From NCBI GenBank assembly GCA_003009815.1, contig PXPD01000048.1, forward strand, positions 1 through 10,299: a stretch of 10,299 bases of DNA, written 5' to 3'. Origin of the DNA: Nanohaloarchaea archaeon SW_4_43_9. GTDB taxonomy: Archaea; Nanohalarchaeota; Nanosalinia; Nanosalinales; Nanosalinaceae. Below, in pieces: positions 1 to 6,893 of this stretch; position 1 is the first letter of the stretch; each line of letters starts with the position of its first letter. The notes beneath the pieces were generated by a model. That model was not told where the DNA came from. It saw only the letters and a program-made list of their open reading frames with translations, and searched no databases. A program made the position numbers and the translations under genes.

Positions 1-1033
1 CTGGGTGTTTCTCGGTGTCAAAGGAGTGCTCCTTGTTTGTTTCGTCGTACATGAACAGCCCTGGCTCTCCATTCCTCCATGCTCCGTCGACAAGCGTTTC
101 CCAGATGAATCTGGCCGGGAGCGTCATATCTTCGCCTACTTCTAGGTCGATATCAAACTCTTTGACTTCCTCTGAGAATGTTGAGGCAAAGTCTCTCCAG
201 AAGTTGTCGTCCTTACCCTGGTCGCTTCCTGCTGCTTCCGGGTACCATTCTTCATCCCGGTTGTAGAACTGTGCGGTATTCCTGGAGACCTTGAATGGTT
301 CATCAGTTCTTGGATTGATTAATGTGTAGTCTTCGCCATTTTTGACCGCTTCCATGAAGTCATCTGTTAGTCCTACTGAGATGTTGAAGTTGGAGAGGTT
401 TCCTTCCTTTCTCTTTGAGACGATGAATCTGAGGATATCAGGGTGGTCGACTCGCATTATGCCCATCTGGGCTCCTCTTCGTTTCCCTCCTTGCTTGATT
501 GTACCGCACATTGTATCAAATACTTGCTGGAAGCTAAGAGGTCCTGATGCGATTCCGCCCGTTGATGAGACTCTGTCTCCTTTCGGCCTCATTAGATGGA
601 AAGGATATCCCATGCCGCCGCCTGACTGGAAGATTTTTGCTGCGTCGTGTACTTTGTTGAATATTGAGTCCATATCGTCTTCGGGATGTACAACGAAACA
701 TGCTGATAGTTGCTGGAGATCTGCTCCCGCGTTCATCAGTGTTGGGGAGTTGGGCATGAACTCCAGGTTGCTCATCATTTCGTAGAACTCCTGCCAGCTT
801 TCCTCATATTCAATGTCGTCATATTCTTTATCTGGCTGTGCGACATTTTTTGCGACACGTTCAAATAATTCTTTCGGGGTCTCTACTGTTTCCCCGTTCT
901 CATCCTTGAGTAGGTATCTTGCTGGAAGAATGCGGTCGTGCGCATTTTCTGTCAGTCTTTCTTCTACGGTTTCGCCTGTAACTCTTTTTACAGGTAGTTT
1001 AAAGTCAGTTTTTTGTTTAGCGTTTGTTGCCAT
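1..1033 (-). CDS. nrdJ: Adenosylcobalamin-dependent (class II) ribonucleoside-diphosphate reductase, N-terminal part
   Basis: This enzyme reduces ribonucleotides to deoxyribonucleotides in the cytoplasm, using a B12-generated radical. The reading frame is open from an ATG at 1033 to the window edge, giving 344 codons with no stop. Visible family features are the N-terminal segment around residues 27-75 (RILPARYLLKDENGE), MPNSPTLMNAG at 93-103, SACFV with C112 as the likely first redox-active cysteine, a GGGMG loop at 138-142 and GGKRRGAQMG near 182-191. The last visible residues (DETNKEHSFDTEKHP) lead into the region where the family has its NPCGEQ active-site motif, outside the window. No N-terminal ATP-cone precedes the catalytic region. 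A purine-rich AAGGTG at 1045-1050 lies 11 bases before the start. It follows nrdR by 68 bases on the same strand, so co-transcription is likely. Class II is inferred from sequence style; the C-terminal half would confirm it. Confidence 0.93.
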   Translation of the reverse strand, partial: MATNAKQKTDFKLPVKRVTGETVEERLTENAHDRILPARYLLKDENGETVETPKELFERVAKNVAQPDKEYDDIEYEESWQEFYEMMSNLEFMPNSPTLMNAGADLQQLSACFVVHPEDDMDSIFNKVHDAAKIFQSGGGMGYPFHLMRPKGDRVSSTGGIASGPLSFQQVFDTMCGTIKQGGKRRGAQMGIMRVDHPDILRFIVSKRKEGNLSNFNISVGLTDDFMEAVKNGEDYTLINPRTDEPFKVSRNTAQFYNRDEEWYPEAAGSDQGKDDNFWRDFASTFSEEVKEFDIDLEVGEDMTLPARFIWETLVDGAWRNGEPGLFMYDETNKEHSFDTEKHP

Positions 1034-1101
1034 TAAGAGTGTAACACCTTTTGTGAGTATGATTCTAATGTGAAATATGCGTGAATGGGAGATGATATGA
1101 T

Positions 1102-1517
1102 TCAGCTTTTCTGAAGCTGTTCAGCTTCTCGGAGGAAGCTTTCTGCGTCGTCAAATGAGTCGTATACTGATGCGAACCTCATGTAGGCGACTTCATCCCG
1201 TTTTTTCAGAGCTTTTTTTACTGCTTCGCCTATCTCCTTTGACCGGATTTCTTTTTCGCCCCGGACAGATTTCTTTGCTTCGTCCACTGCGAAGTTTTTT
1301 CTGCAGCTCGTGTTACTCCTTCTATAATCTTGTTTTCGTCGAACTGTTCCTCTGTTCCATCGGACTTGATTATTTTTATGTCCAGTTTTTCCGCTGTCTC
1401 GTAGGTTGTGAAACGTCTTTCGCACTCGCTGCATTCTCTTCTTCTCCTAACGTTTCCGCCGGTATCTCTGGAGTCGATTACTTTGCTTGATTGGCTGTCG
1501 CAGTATGGGCATTGCAT
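1102..1517 (-). pseudogene. nrdR: Transcriptional repressor NrdR, interrupted by a single frameshift
   Basis: NrdR represses ribonucleotide reductase genes through an N-terminal zinc ribbon that supports DNA binding and an ATP-cone that senses ATP/dATP. The first frame, from ATG 1517, carries MQCPYC with zinc ligands C3, C6, C29 and C32, then RRRRECSECERRFTTYE (residues 24-40) and the first half of the ATP-cone (IKIIKSDGTEEQF, EGVTRAAEK). The family match then jumps to the next frame, with FAVDEAKKSV, SKEIGEAVKKAL and the strongly conserved VAYMRFASVYDSF, ending at TGA 1102. The switch falls on a run of six A on the coding strand (1295-1300). One extra A gives RAAEKNFAVDE, which aligns without a gap to the family, for a 138-residue protein of usual length. 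It could be a sequencing error, a real mutation or slippage on the A-run. GAGG at 1526-1529 is a well-placed ribosome binding site, 8 bases from the start. Confidence 0.9.
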
Positions 1518-1529
1518 CGGTATAGCCTC

Positions 1530-1542
1530 ATCTAACTTAGAT
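1530..1542. promoter_or_regulatory. Short palindrome just upstream of nrdR, candidate operator
   Basis: ATCTAA-C-TTAGAT is a perfect 6+6 palindrome with a one-base centre, 13-25 bases before the nrdR start and next to its GAGG ribosome binding site. A further CATCTA (1529-1534) pairs with TAGATG (1551-1556). NrdR operators in bacteria are AT-rich palindromes with CTA/TAG-like cores, so autoregulation is conceivable, but this is not a clear match to the bacterial NrdR-box consensus. Confidence 0.3.
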
Positions 1543-1553
1543 CAGCATACTAG

Positions 1554-1589
1554 ATGTTGTGGAGAATCTTGTCCCCTCCCCCACAACAT
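1554..1589. promoter_or_regulatory. Inverted repeat in the nrdR upstream region (9-base arms, 18-base loop)
   Basis: ATGTTGTGG at 1554-1562 is the exact reverse complement of CCACAACAT at 1581-1589. If nrdR is transcribed from the TATA box at 1624-1631, this lies in a leader of about 80 bases. It could then form an RNA stem with a G-rich loop (GGGAGGGGA on the transcript), or act on DNA as a two-half-site operator. No known riboswitch class was recognised. Confidence 0.4.
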
Positions 1590-1623
1590 GTCGTGCTTCT
1601 ACCAACTATTTACTTTCAACTCT

Positions 1624-1631
1624 CTTATAAA
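1624..1631 (-). promoter_or_regulatory. Putative TATA box for nrdR-nrdJ
   Basis: TTTATAAG on the minus strand, preceded by purine-rich AAAGAG that could serve as a BRE. Transcription would start near 1600, giving nrdR a leader of about 80 bases with a ribosome binding site, unlike the leaderless-looking genes elsewhere in the window. Confidence 0.45.
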
Positions 1632-1747
1632 CTCTTTTGTGTTGATCCAAAACGAATATTCATTAGAAAGTGACAAAACTTTTTCCCGACCCCCAAAGGA
1701 GATAGAGAGGACTAAATCTGTAGAAAAAAGCATTTGTGGAGAAATAA

Positions 1748-1771
1748 TCTTTGAGCAAGTCAGCTCAAAGA
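1748..1771. terminator. Perfect 9-base hairpin followed by T-rich sequence
   Basis: TCTTTGAGC (1748-1756) and GCTCAAAGA (1763-1771) are exact reverse complements around a six-base loop, AAGTCA. The plus strand continues with AAACCCTTTTGCTTTT, so a plus-strand transcript arising in 1640-1740 could end here. No annotated plus-strand gene lies upstream within reach, so it could instead be an operator for the PIN-ATPase gene, 50 bases upstream of its start. Confidence 0.35.
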
Positions 1772-1820
1772 AAACCCTTTTGCTTTTCAAACTTAACACT
1801 AAACACGAGAATATAATAAA

Positions 1821-3608
1821 ATGAAAATCGTACCTGATACCTCGATAATAATTGATGGAAAACTCTCCGAACTTGCGGAAAAAGGAGAAGTAAAGGAGGA
1901 AGTAGTAATACCGGAGTTCGTAGTAGATGAAATCGAGAACCAAGCGAACAAAGGACTGGAAATAGGATTCGCAGGAATTGAAGAGATCAAACAGATCCGG
2001 GAACTCGGTGAAGAGAAAGGTTTCGAGGTATCTTTCACAGGTAGGAAACCGACGGATGAAGAGATCAAGATGGCATCCAGCGGAAGAATTGATGCGCTGA
2101 TAAGAGATGTAGCCGAGGAGATGGAGGCAACACTTTACACCGGCGATAAAGTTCAGGCAAAGATAGCGGATGCCAAAGGAATCGATCACAGACTGTTCGA
2201 GAAGGAGAGAGTTGAGACCTTCTCGCTGAAAGAATACTTTGATGAAAAGACTATGAGCGTCCACCTGAAACAGGGAAGTAAACCTAAAGCGAAGAGAGGG
2301 ATGCCTGGAGAGTTCAAACTGGAAGAGGCCGGAGATGAAGTACTGGAGAAAGACGGTATTAACGAGCTTATCCAGGAGACTATTGAGAAAGCCGAAATGA
2401 GCGATGACGGATTAATTGAGATACAGAAGGAAGGTGCGACAGTTCTCCAGATCGGTAGATACAGGATCGCAATCTCAAGACCTCCATTCTCGGAGGCACC
2501 GGAGATTACTGCTGTAAGACCTGTGTCAAAGGTCTCGCTTGAGGATTACGACTTATCAGAAAAGTTGATTGACAGACTGGATGAGACAGCGGAAGGAATA
2601 CTGATCGCTGGAGCACCGGGACATGGAAAATCGACGTTCGCTCAGGCTCTCGCCGAACACTACGAACAGGAGGAACGGATACTGAAAACTATGGAGAAGC
2701 CTCGAGATCTGGATGTTGGACCGGATATCACCCAGTACGCTGAACTTGAGGACAGCATGGAGAACACCGGAGACTTCCTGCTACTCGTCAGACCGGACTA
2801 CACAGTTTATGATGAGGTAAGAAAGACCCGGGACTTCGAAGTATACAGCGATATGAGGATGGCAGGAGTTGGAATGGTGGGAGTAGTCCATGCATCCGAA
2901 GCAGTTGACGCAGTCCAGAGACTTATAGGAAGAGTGGAGCTAGGAATGATTCCACAGGTAGTGGACACCGTACTACATATAGAAAACGCAGAGGTAGCAG
3001 AAGTCTACAAACTGGAGCTAACCGTTAAAGTGCCTGAAGGAATGACCGAAGAAGATCTGGCAAGACCGGTCGTACAGATACTGAAGCTGGAGAACACTAA
3101 ACCGGTATACGAAATCTATACCTATGGCGAGGAGACAGTTGTAATCCCGGTAGATGATCAGGAAAGAGAGTCAAGCGCGCAGAAATTAGCCAAAAAACAG
3201 TTGATGCACGAGCTTTCAGGGAGAGTCGACAACCCTGAGATAGAGTTCATCTCCAAAGATCATATCCGGTTGATAGTTGACGAGGACGAGATATCACATG
3301 TAATCGGATCCGGTGGAGAAAATATTGACAGGCTTGAGAACGAACTCGGGCTGGATATAACGGTCGAGCCGAGAGATAAGACCTTGAAGAACGGTATAGA
3401 TTTCCAGGTCGAGGAACGAGGCAAATCACTTATAATAGATGTAGGAAACAATCGATCAGGAGAGGATATCGACGTGTACGACGGCGACGACTTCCTATTC
3501 ACTGCTACAGTAGGGAAAAACGGAGAAATTTCTCTTACCAAGAACTCCGATCTCTCAGGCAGAATACTTGGAAGCTATGAATCCGGCACACTGAATGTGA
3601 AGGCATAG
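1821..3608 (+). CDS. PIN domain - PilT/VirB11-like ATPase - KH domain protein (PINA-like)
   Basis: This 595-residue protein joins three domains. The N-terminal PIN domain (1-135) begins VPDTSIIIDG and keeps the acidic set D6, E37, D91 and D109 expected for metal-dependent nuclease folds. A PilT-type hexameric ATPase follows (about 215-430), with Walker A GAPGHGKST at 264-272, RPDYTVYDEVR at 324-334 and a VVHASE box at 355-360. A KH domain (about 470-530) has the GxxG loop in VIGSGGENIDRL (494-505). Residues 531-595 form an acidic beta-rich tail. The same architecture is widespread in archaea. The Sulfolobus islandicus member, PINA, is reported as a hexameric ATPase that promotes Holliday junction branch migration and works with Hjc, so a recombination role is the best inference; RNA binding through KH is an alternative. 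There is no clear ribosome binding site, and a weak TATA-like AACTTAAC near 1794 suggests a leaderless message. Confidence 0.93.
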   Translation: MKIVPDTSIIIDGKLSELAEKGEVKEEVVIPEFVVDEIENQANKGLEIGFAGIEEIKQIRELGEEKGFEVSFTGRKPTDEEIKMASSGRIDALIRDVAEEMEATLYTGDKVQAKIADAKGIDHRLFEKERVETFSLKEYFDEKTMSVHLKQGSKPKAKRGMPGEFKLEEAGDEVLEKDGINELIQETIEKAEMSDDGLIEIQKEGATVLQIGRYRIAISRPPFSEAPEITAVRPVSKVSLEDYDLSEKLIDRLDETAEGILIAGAPGHGKSTFAQALAEHYEQEERILKTMEKPRDLDVGPDITQYAELEDSMENTGDFLLLVRPDYTVYDEVRKTRDFEVYSDMRMAGVGMVGVVHASEAVDAVQRLIGRVELGMIPQVVDTVLHIENAEVAEVYKLELTVKVPEGMTEEDLARPVVQILKLENTKPVYEIYTYGEETVVIPVDDQERESSAQKLAKKQLMHELSGRVDNPEIEFISKDHIRLIVDEDEISHVIGSGGENIDRLENELGLDITVEPRDKTLKNGIDFQVEERGKSLIIDVGNNRSGEDIDVYDGDDFLFTATVGKNGEISLTKNSDLSGRILGSYESGTLNVKA

Positions 3609-3611
3609 CTA

Positions 3612-3618
3612 TTTTTAA
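3612..3618 (+). promoter_or_regulatory. TATA-like box for the DUF389 gene
   Basis: TTTTTAA centred about 25 bases before the GTG at 3640, with no ribosome binding site between. The spacing fits a leaderless transcript starting at or next to the GTG and supports this start. Confidence 0.55.
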
Positions 3619-3639
3619 CCATCTTATACAATTCTCTGT

Positions 3640-4803
3640 GTGAAGCAGTTACAGGTTACAGTACCGGGAAAGTTAAAGGAAGAAGTAAAGGAAATTCTGG
3701 AAGATTACTCCAGCGATGTCTCGGTCTCCGAGGCAGAAAAGAATGACGAAAAAATTGTTGAGTTTCATGTAACTGCCAAGTCTGATCAGATAGACGAACT
3801 TTCAGAGGAACTGAAAGATATTGGCGACCTAGAGTCCGGTGGCCTGACTATAAACGTCATGAAACAGGAATCACAGATCAGGAAAGGCCAAAAAACCAAA
3901 GGCGGAAGCTCTATTCTCTCACAGGCAGAGATCTATAGCCAGGCGCAGGAAGCTGCAGTTTTCAACCGGGCAGAATGGAGTCTTGTTGCACTTTCTTCGA
4001 TAATTGCAACTTATGGACTGATTGCAGATAATATAATCGTTGTTATTGGAGCGATGATGGTCGCACCGATCCTTTCACCTTTCGTATCCGGAGCATTATC
4101 CCTGAACATAGGAGATAAAAAACTATTGAAACAATCAGTGAAGACGGGTTCTACAAGCTTTTTACTGGCTGTTCTAGCATCTGCTATTGCTGCAGCCCCA
4201 TTGCCTGTAACCGGGAACCCTACACTCACACTTGTTTCACAGCCTTCAATCGTCAGTATCCTTCTATCTGTTTTTGTGGGAGCTGCAGCAACCCTGACAT
4301 TCGTAACAGGAATGAGGGATGAGATGGCGGGTGTAGCTGTTGCAATTGCGTTGATCCCTCCTATAGCTAGTATAGGTATAGGTCTCAAACTGGCAGATAT
4401 TGAAATAGTCCTGAACTCGGTTGCAGTCGCAAGTATGAACGCTTTCTCGATCGTGGCATCAGGGTTTCTATGTTTCCACTTGATCGGTATAAGACCTTCT
4501 ACTTACTACAGGAAGAAACAGGCAGAAAAAATAAGATACGTAATACCGCTAAGTTTACTAGCTCTATCGCTACTTGCTATTCCGATTGCTCACACATCCT
4601 ACCAAAGCTATCAGGACTACAGTATGGAAGAGGAAATCAGAGGATTTGGAGAGGAATTCTTTGGTCAAAAACTTCTTTCAGCGGATATTAACGGTCAATA
4701 CGCCCATTTCTATGTAATTGGGAACTACAGTCAATCCGAATTTGAGGATAAAAAACCCGAGGGATCGAATATTCAGGTTACAGCATTGAAGGAAACCGGC
4801 TAG
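3640..4803 (+). CDS. TIGR00341/DUF389 family membrane protein
   Basis: A 387-residue integral membrane protein of the DUF389 (TIGR00341) family, whose function is unknown. Residues 1-95 form a soluble cytoplasmic-type domain. They are followed by about seven hydrophobic segments (roughly 113-129, 132-151, 168-190, 203-224, 228-248, 256-281, 300-317) and a soluble tail (318-387). The family hallmark is VIGAMMVAPILSPFVSGAL at 135-153, and a second conserved block, ALIPPIASIGIGL, lies at 237-249. The GTG start gives an N-terminus typical of the family (MKQLQVTVPGKLKEEVKEIL) and sits at leaderless distance from a TATA-like box; an overlapping GTG two bases earlier is out of frame. It begins 31 bases after the PIN-ATPase gene but appears to have its own promoter. 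The charged tail with several Tyr and Gln residues is less conserved in appearance. Confidence 0.9.
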   Translation: MKQLQVTVPGKLKEEVKEILEDYSSDVSVSEAEKNDEKIVEFHVTAKSDQIDELSEELKDIGDLESGGLTINVMKQESQIRKGQKTKGGSSILSQAEIYSQAQEAAVFNRAEWSLVALSSIIATYGLIADNIIVVIGAMMVAPILSPFVSGALSLNIGDKKLLKQSVKTGSTSFLLAVLASAIAAAPLPVTGNPTLTLVSQPSIVSILLSVFVGAAATLTFVTGMRDEMAGVAVAIALIPPIASIGIGLKLADIEIVLNSVAVASMNAFSIVASGFLCFHLIGIRPSTYYRKKQAEKIRYVIPLSLLALSLLAIPIAHTSYQSYQDYSMEEEIRGFGEEFFGQKLLSADINGQYAHFYVIGNYSQSEFEDKKPEGSNIQVTALKETG

Positions 4804-4812
4804 TTATTTAAA
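4804..4812 (+). promoter_or_regulatory. TATA-like box for the small membrane protein gene
   Basis: TTATTTAAA starts immediately after the DUF389 stop codon and is centred 26 bases before the ATG at 4834, with no ribosome binding site in between. This suggests a leaderless message. Confidence 0.6.
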
Positions 4813-4833
4813 AAAGGATTTTCAAATCAACAT

Positions 4834-5193
4834 ATGTCATCCTTGGATCAGATTATTCTGGCTTTAAACACCGCCGGAACGCTTGCCATAGGAAGCATAT
4901 GTTTCTTTATCGTCTACACAACATTTCGGGGCATTGAAGATGATAAGATTCAAGAGTTCTCGAAGAGGTTCCTGATGGCCATAGCAGTTCTACTGCTTTA
5001 TGTATCATACCTAATGGTATACAATACTTTCTTCCAGGGATCAAAGCTGGCTCGATATCCTCTATACCTTATTCTGGTAGCGGTATTCCTGTACATGATA
5101 TATGCAGCAACAGCTTTTGAGAAAATAGCGAAGGAGTACGGTATTTCCCAGGATAAGAAATTGGATAGAATGAAGGACGAAGAACAGCTTTAA
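4834..5193 (+). CDS. Small three-helix membrane protein, unknown function
   Basis: A 119-residue protein with three predicted transmembrane helices (about 10-30, 45-67 and 74-94), a charged loop at 32-44 (RGIEDDKIQEFSKR) and a charged cytoplasmic-type tail (96-119, DKKLDRMKDEEQL). I do not recognise the family. It follows the DUF389 gene by 30 bases, with its own TATA-like box, so the two may be expressed together but are probably not strictly co-translated. Its TAA overlaps the TAA of the convergent CBS gene: the four bases TTAA at 5190-5193 serve both strands. The lack of space for a terminator implies that the two convergent transcripts overlap. Confidence 0.8.
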   Translation: MSSLDQIILALNTAGTLAIGSICFFIVYTTFRGIEDDKIQEFSKRFLMAIAVLLLYVSYLMVYNTFFQGSKLARYPLYLILVAVFLYMIYAATAFEKIAKEYGISQDKKLDRMKDEEQL

Positions 5194-6356
5194 GGCTTTT
5201 TCCTGTCCTTTTTCTTTCTAACTACAGTGTTAAGCTTGTTTAATGCTTCGTCTACTACATCAAGCATCTCCCAGCCATCTTCCTCTATATTAATATTCCC
5301 TAGTTCGGAGTAAAGCTTGAGCTCTATCTCCCATCGGTGTTTCTTGCCGTCTTTCTCCGCCTTTCTAAATCTTGCAGTGATCTCCTCAGGTTTCTCCAGT
5401 TTTCTTCCAAGAGAACCTTTCAGCTGTTTCTTGATCTTGTTGTGAACAGCTGACTTCTCTTCAGGGACTTCCAGTCCTGTAAGGGATACCATTACTGTCC
5501 GACCTGGCGCAAAATTGGATATATAATCAATAAAATCTTTGACAGTTAGAATTGATTCTGGGGTTCCGGCATCAGTGAAAACTATCTCGGTTGCATCATT
5601 CTCGTAAATCTTTTCAGCGGCTTCGCGGGCACTCATATGATCTTTAAGACTGAACGGATCACGGGACATTAACTCCTTCACTGGAATATCAGACATTTCA
5701 TCTTTCTCAATTCCTCCAGCTATATTTACCTCTTTTGTACCTGATCTTCCTCCCGATGTACCTCCCGAGTCAATAGATTCCCGTGGAACCATAGCTCGAA
5801 GAAGGTCAGTGCTTCTAAGAATCCCTGTCAGATCGCCGGTTTCCTCATCCACTACAGGTAGACGGGAGATATTCTTGTCAAGCATCAGATGTCTGGCCTC
5901 ATCAAGGCTATCAGCCTCGGAAACTTTCACGAGTTCATAGGAATGAATATCTCTTGCAGAGATATTTTCAAGCTCATCTACATCAGCTAAAACATCTCTA
6001 AACTCTTTATCACCGACAACCTCTTTCAGTTTCCCACCCTCTGTTCCTACAAGCATCTTTCTGCCAGAGTTGATTCTCAGTAAGGCTAGATCAACCAGGC
6101 TTGATCCTTCCTCAATCTCAGGAGGCTGATGCATAACTTTTTCGATTCCGGTTCTCTCCGGATTGAACTGGATAGAACGGATTAATTCCCTGTATCCGAT
6201 AGCTCCCTCAAGATTATTTTCCTCATCGACAATAGGGATAGATCTGAGTTCTTCCTCTTCCATCATATTCTTGATCTGTGCGATGCTCTGATCGTTTCGA
6301 GCCTTGCAAGGCTCTTTATTGGTCACTTGTTCTGCAGGAATATTCTCAACAGACAT
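5190..6356 (-). CDS. Four-CBS-motif protein with C-terminal HPF-like (ribosome hibernation) domain
   Basis: A 388-residue protein with four CBS motifs (about 5-62, 70-125, 133-188 and 224-280). The best are LRSIPIVDEENNLEGAIGY (37-55) and ISRLPVVDEETGDLTGILR (163-181). A Gly/Ser-rich linker (198-215) separates motifs three and four. Paired CBS motifs usually bind adenine nucleotides. Residues 287-385 resemble the ribosome hibernation factor HPF/S30EA: a strand VMVSLTGLEVP, then a basic helix (KIKKQLKGSLGRKLEKPEEI), HRWEIELKLYSELGNINIEE, and a final DVVDEALNKLNTVVRKKKDRKK like the HPF signature helix. The inferred role is an energy-gated factor that binds idle ribosomes. It starts five bases after the NYN nuclease gene. 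The upstream AGGTGAT overlaps that gene's stop and acts as a strong ribosome binding site, so coupling is likely. The CBS part is secure; the HPF call rests on pattern similarity. Confidence 0.85.
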   Translation of the reverse strand: MSVENIPAEQVTNKEPCKARNDQSIAQIKNMMEEEELRSIPIVDEENNLEGAIGYRELIRSIQFNPERTGIEKVMHQPPEIEEGSSLVDLALLRINSGRKMLVGTEGGKLKEVVGDKEFRDVLADVDELENISARDIHSYELVKVSEADSLDEARHLMLDKNISRLPVVDEETGDLTGILRSTDLLRAMVPRESIDSGGTSGGRSGTKEVNIAGGIEKDEMSDIPVKELMSRDPFSLKDHMSAREAAEKIYENDATEIVFTDAGTPESILTVKDFIDYISNFAPGRTVMVSLTGLEVPEEKSAVHNKIKKQLKGSLGRKLEKPEEITARFRKAEKDGKKHRWEIELKLYSELGNINIEEDGWEMLDVVDEALNKLNTVVRKKKDRKKP

Positions 6357-6360
6357 TCAA

Positions 6361-6367
6361 ATCACCT
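6361..6367 (-). promoter_or_regulatory. Strong ribosome binding site overlapping the NYN stop
   Basis: AGGTGAT overlaps the NYN stop codon (TGA) and lies a few bases before the CBS-HPF ATG at 6356. It decides that start and indicates translational coupling of the two genes. Confidence 0.65.
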
Positions 6368-6865
6368 GTCAACAAGGAACTTGTCAGGATCTTCATCCAT
6401 ATCAATGAAGTTATCGGCAGATTCTCTGATCTCCTTGGCGCTGCTTTTGCCGAAGCTCATGACCTCCACTCTGCATCCAAGGGATTTAAGATGATCTACA
6501 AGAACTGCAAAATCCCCGTCTCCGGTGACTAGGACTACAGTGTCCAGTTTCTTGGCTTGCTGAACCATGTCCACTGTCATTCCCAGATCCCAGTCTCCTT
6601 TTTTCTGGCCACCGTAGAATTCCTTTAACTCCTTTGCTTTGACTTCGTATCCTATTCTTCTCAATGCCTCAAAGAAATCGCTTTCATCAGGAGTGTCAGC
6701 TCTGATAACATAGGCTGCTGCCCGGATCAGGTCTCTATCCATAACTGCTGCGTCAAGAAGTTTTTCGAAATCTACTTTTCCCTCGTAAAGATTTTTTGCG
6801 CTATAGTACATATTTTGAACGTCTACGTAGACGCCTACTCTTTGATCTTTGTGTATATTCGTCAT
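6362..6865 (-). CDS. NYN domain / LabA-like PIN-fold ribonuclease
   Basis: A 167-residue single-domain protein of the NYN (LabA/DUF88) family, which has a PIN-like fold and is generally taken to be a metal-dependent ribonuclease. Acidic residues expected at the active site are present: D15 in VYVDVQNMY (12-20), D91, D93 and D99 in GDWDLGMTVDM (90-100), and D116/D118 in VLVTGDGDFAVLV (111-123). CRVEVMSFG (131-139) completes the fold core. An AGAGGT ribosome binding site lies at 6877-6882, 11 bases before the ATG, and a TTTTAAAT at 6936-6943 could be the promoter, giving a leader of about 48 bases. It is the first gene of a two-gene operon with the CBS-HPF protein. Substrate unknown; an RNA-decay role linked to translation arrest is inference from context. 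Confidence 0.88.
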   Translation of the reverse strand: MTNIHKDQRVGVYVDVQNMYYSAKNLYEGKVDFEKLLDAAVMDRDLIRAAAYVIRADTPDESDFFEALRRIGYEVKAKELKEFYGGQKKGDWDLGMTVDMVQQAKKLDTVVLVTGDGDFAVLVDHLKSLGCRVEVMSFGKSSAKEIRESADNFIDMDEDPDKFLVDR

Positions 6866-6893
6866 TCTGCTAATTTACCTCTATTTGAGAAAT

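Larger units (their letters stand above)
1518..1820. other. Divergent intergenic region between nrdR and the PIN-ATPase gene
   Basis: This 303-base stretch separates nrdR (minus) from the PIN-ATPase gene (plus). No convincing gene is present; the ORFs crossing it continue into the antisense of known genes. It holds a 13-base palindrome (1530-1542), a 9-base inverted repeat (1554-1589), a likely nrdR TATA box (1624-1631) and a second perfect 9-base hairpin (1748-1771) followed by T-rich sequence. A small RNA somewhere in 1640-1790 is possible but unsupported by any recognised family. Confidence 0.6.

Noticed and set aside
15..1073. Plus-strand ORFs of 83, 147 and 86 codons
   Set aside because: They are Ser/Pro-rich antisense readings of the ribonucleotide reductase gene, whose minus-strand frame is open and strongly recognisable throughout.
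1554..1589. Cobalamin riboswitch controlling the B12-dependent reductase
   Set aside because: The element is far too short and lacks the B12-box; only a simple hairpin is present.
1408..1824. Plus-strand ORF of 138 codons spanning nrdR and the intergenic region
   Set aside because: Half of it is antisense to the NrdR zinc ribbon; there is no promoter or ribosome binding site and the composition is unlike a coding frame.
1599..2264. Minus-strand ORF of 221 codons
   Set aside because: It is antisense to the PIN domain of the 595-residue protein and has a Phe/Tyr/Leu-rich composition unlike the neighbours.
4011..4388. Minus-strand ORF of 125 codons
   Set aside because: It is antisense to the DUF389 transmembrane core; the repeated Ala/Ile/Thr pattern mirrors the membrane helices.
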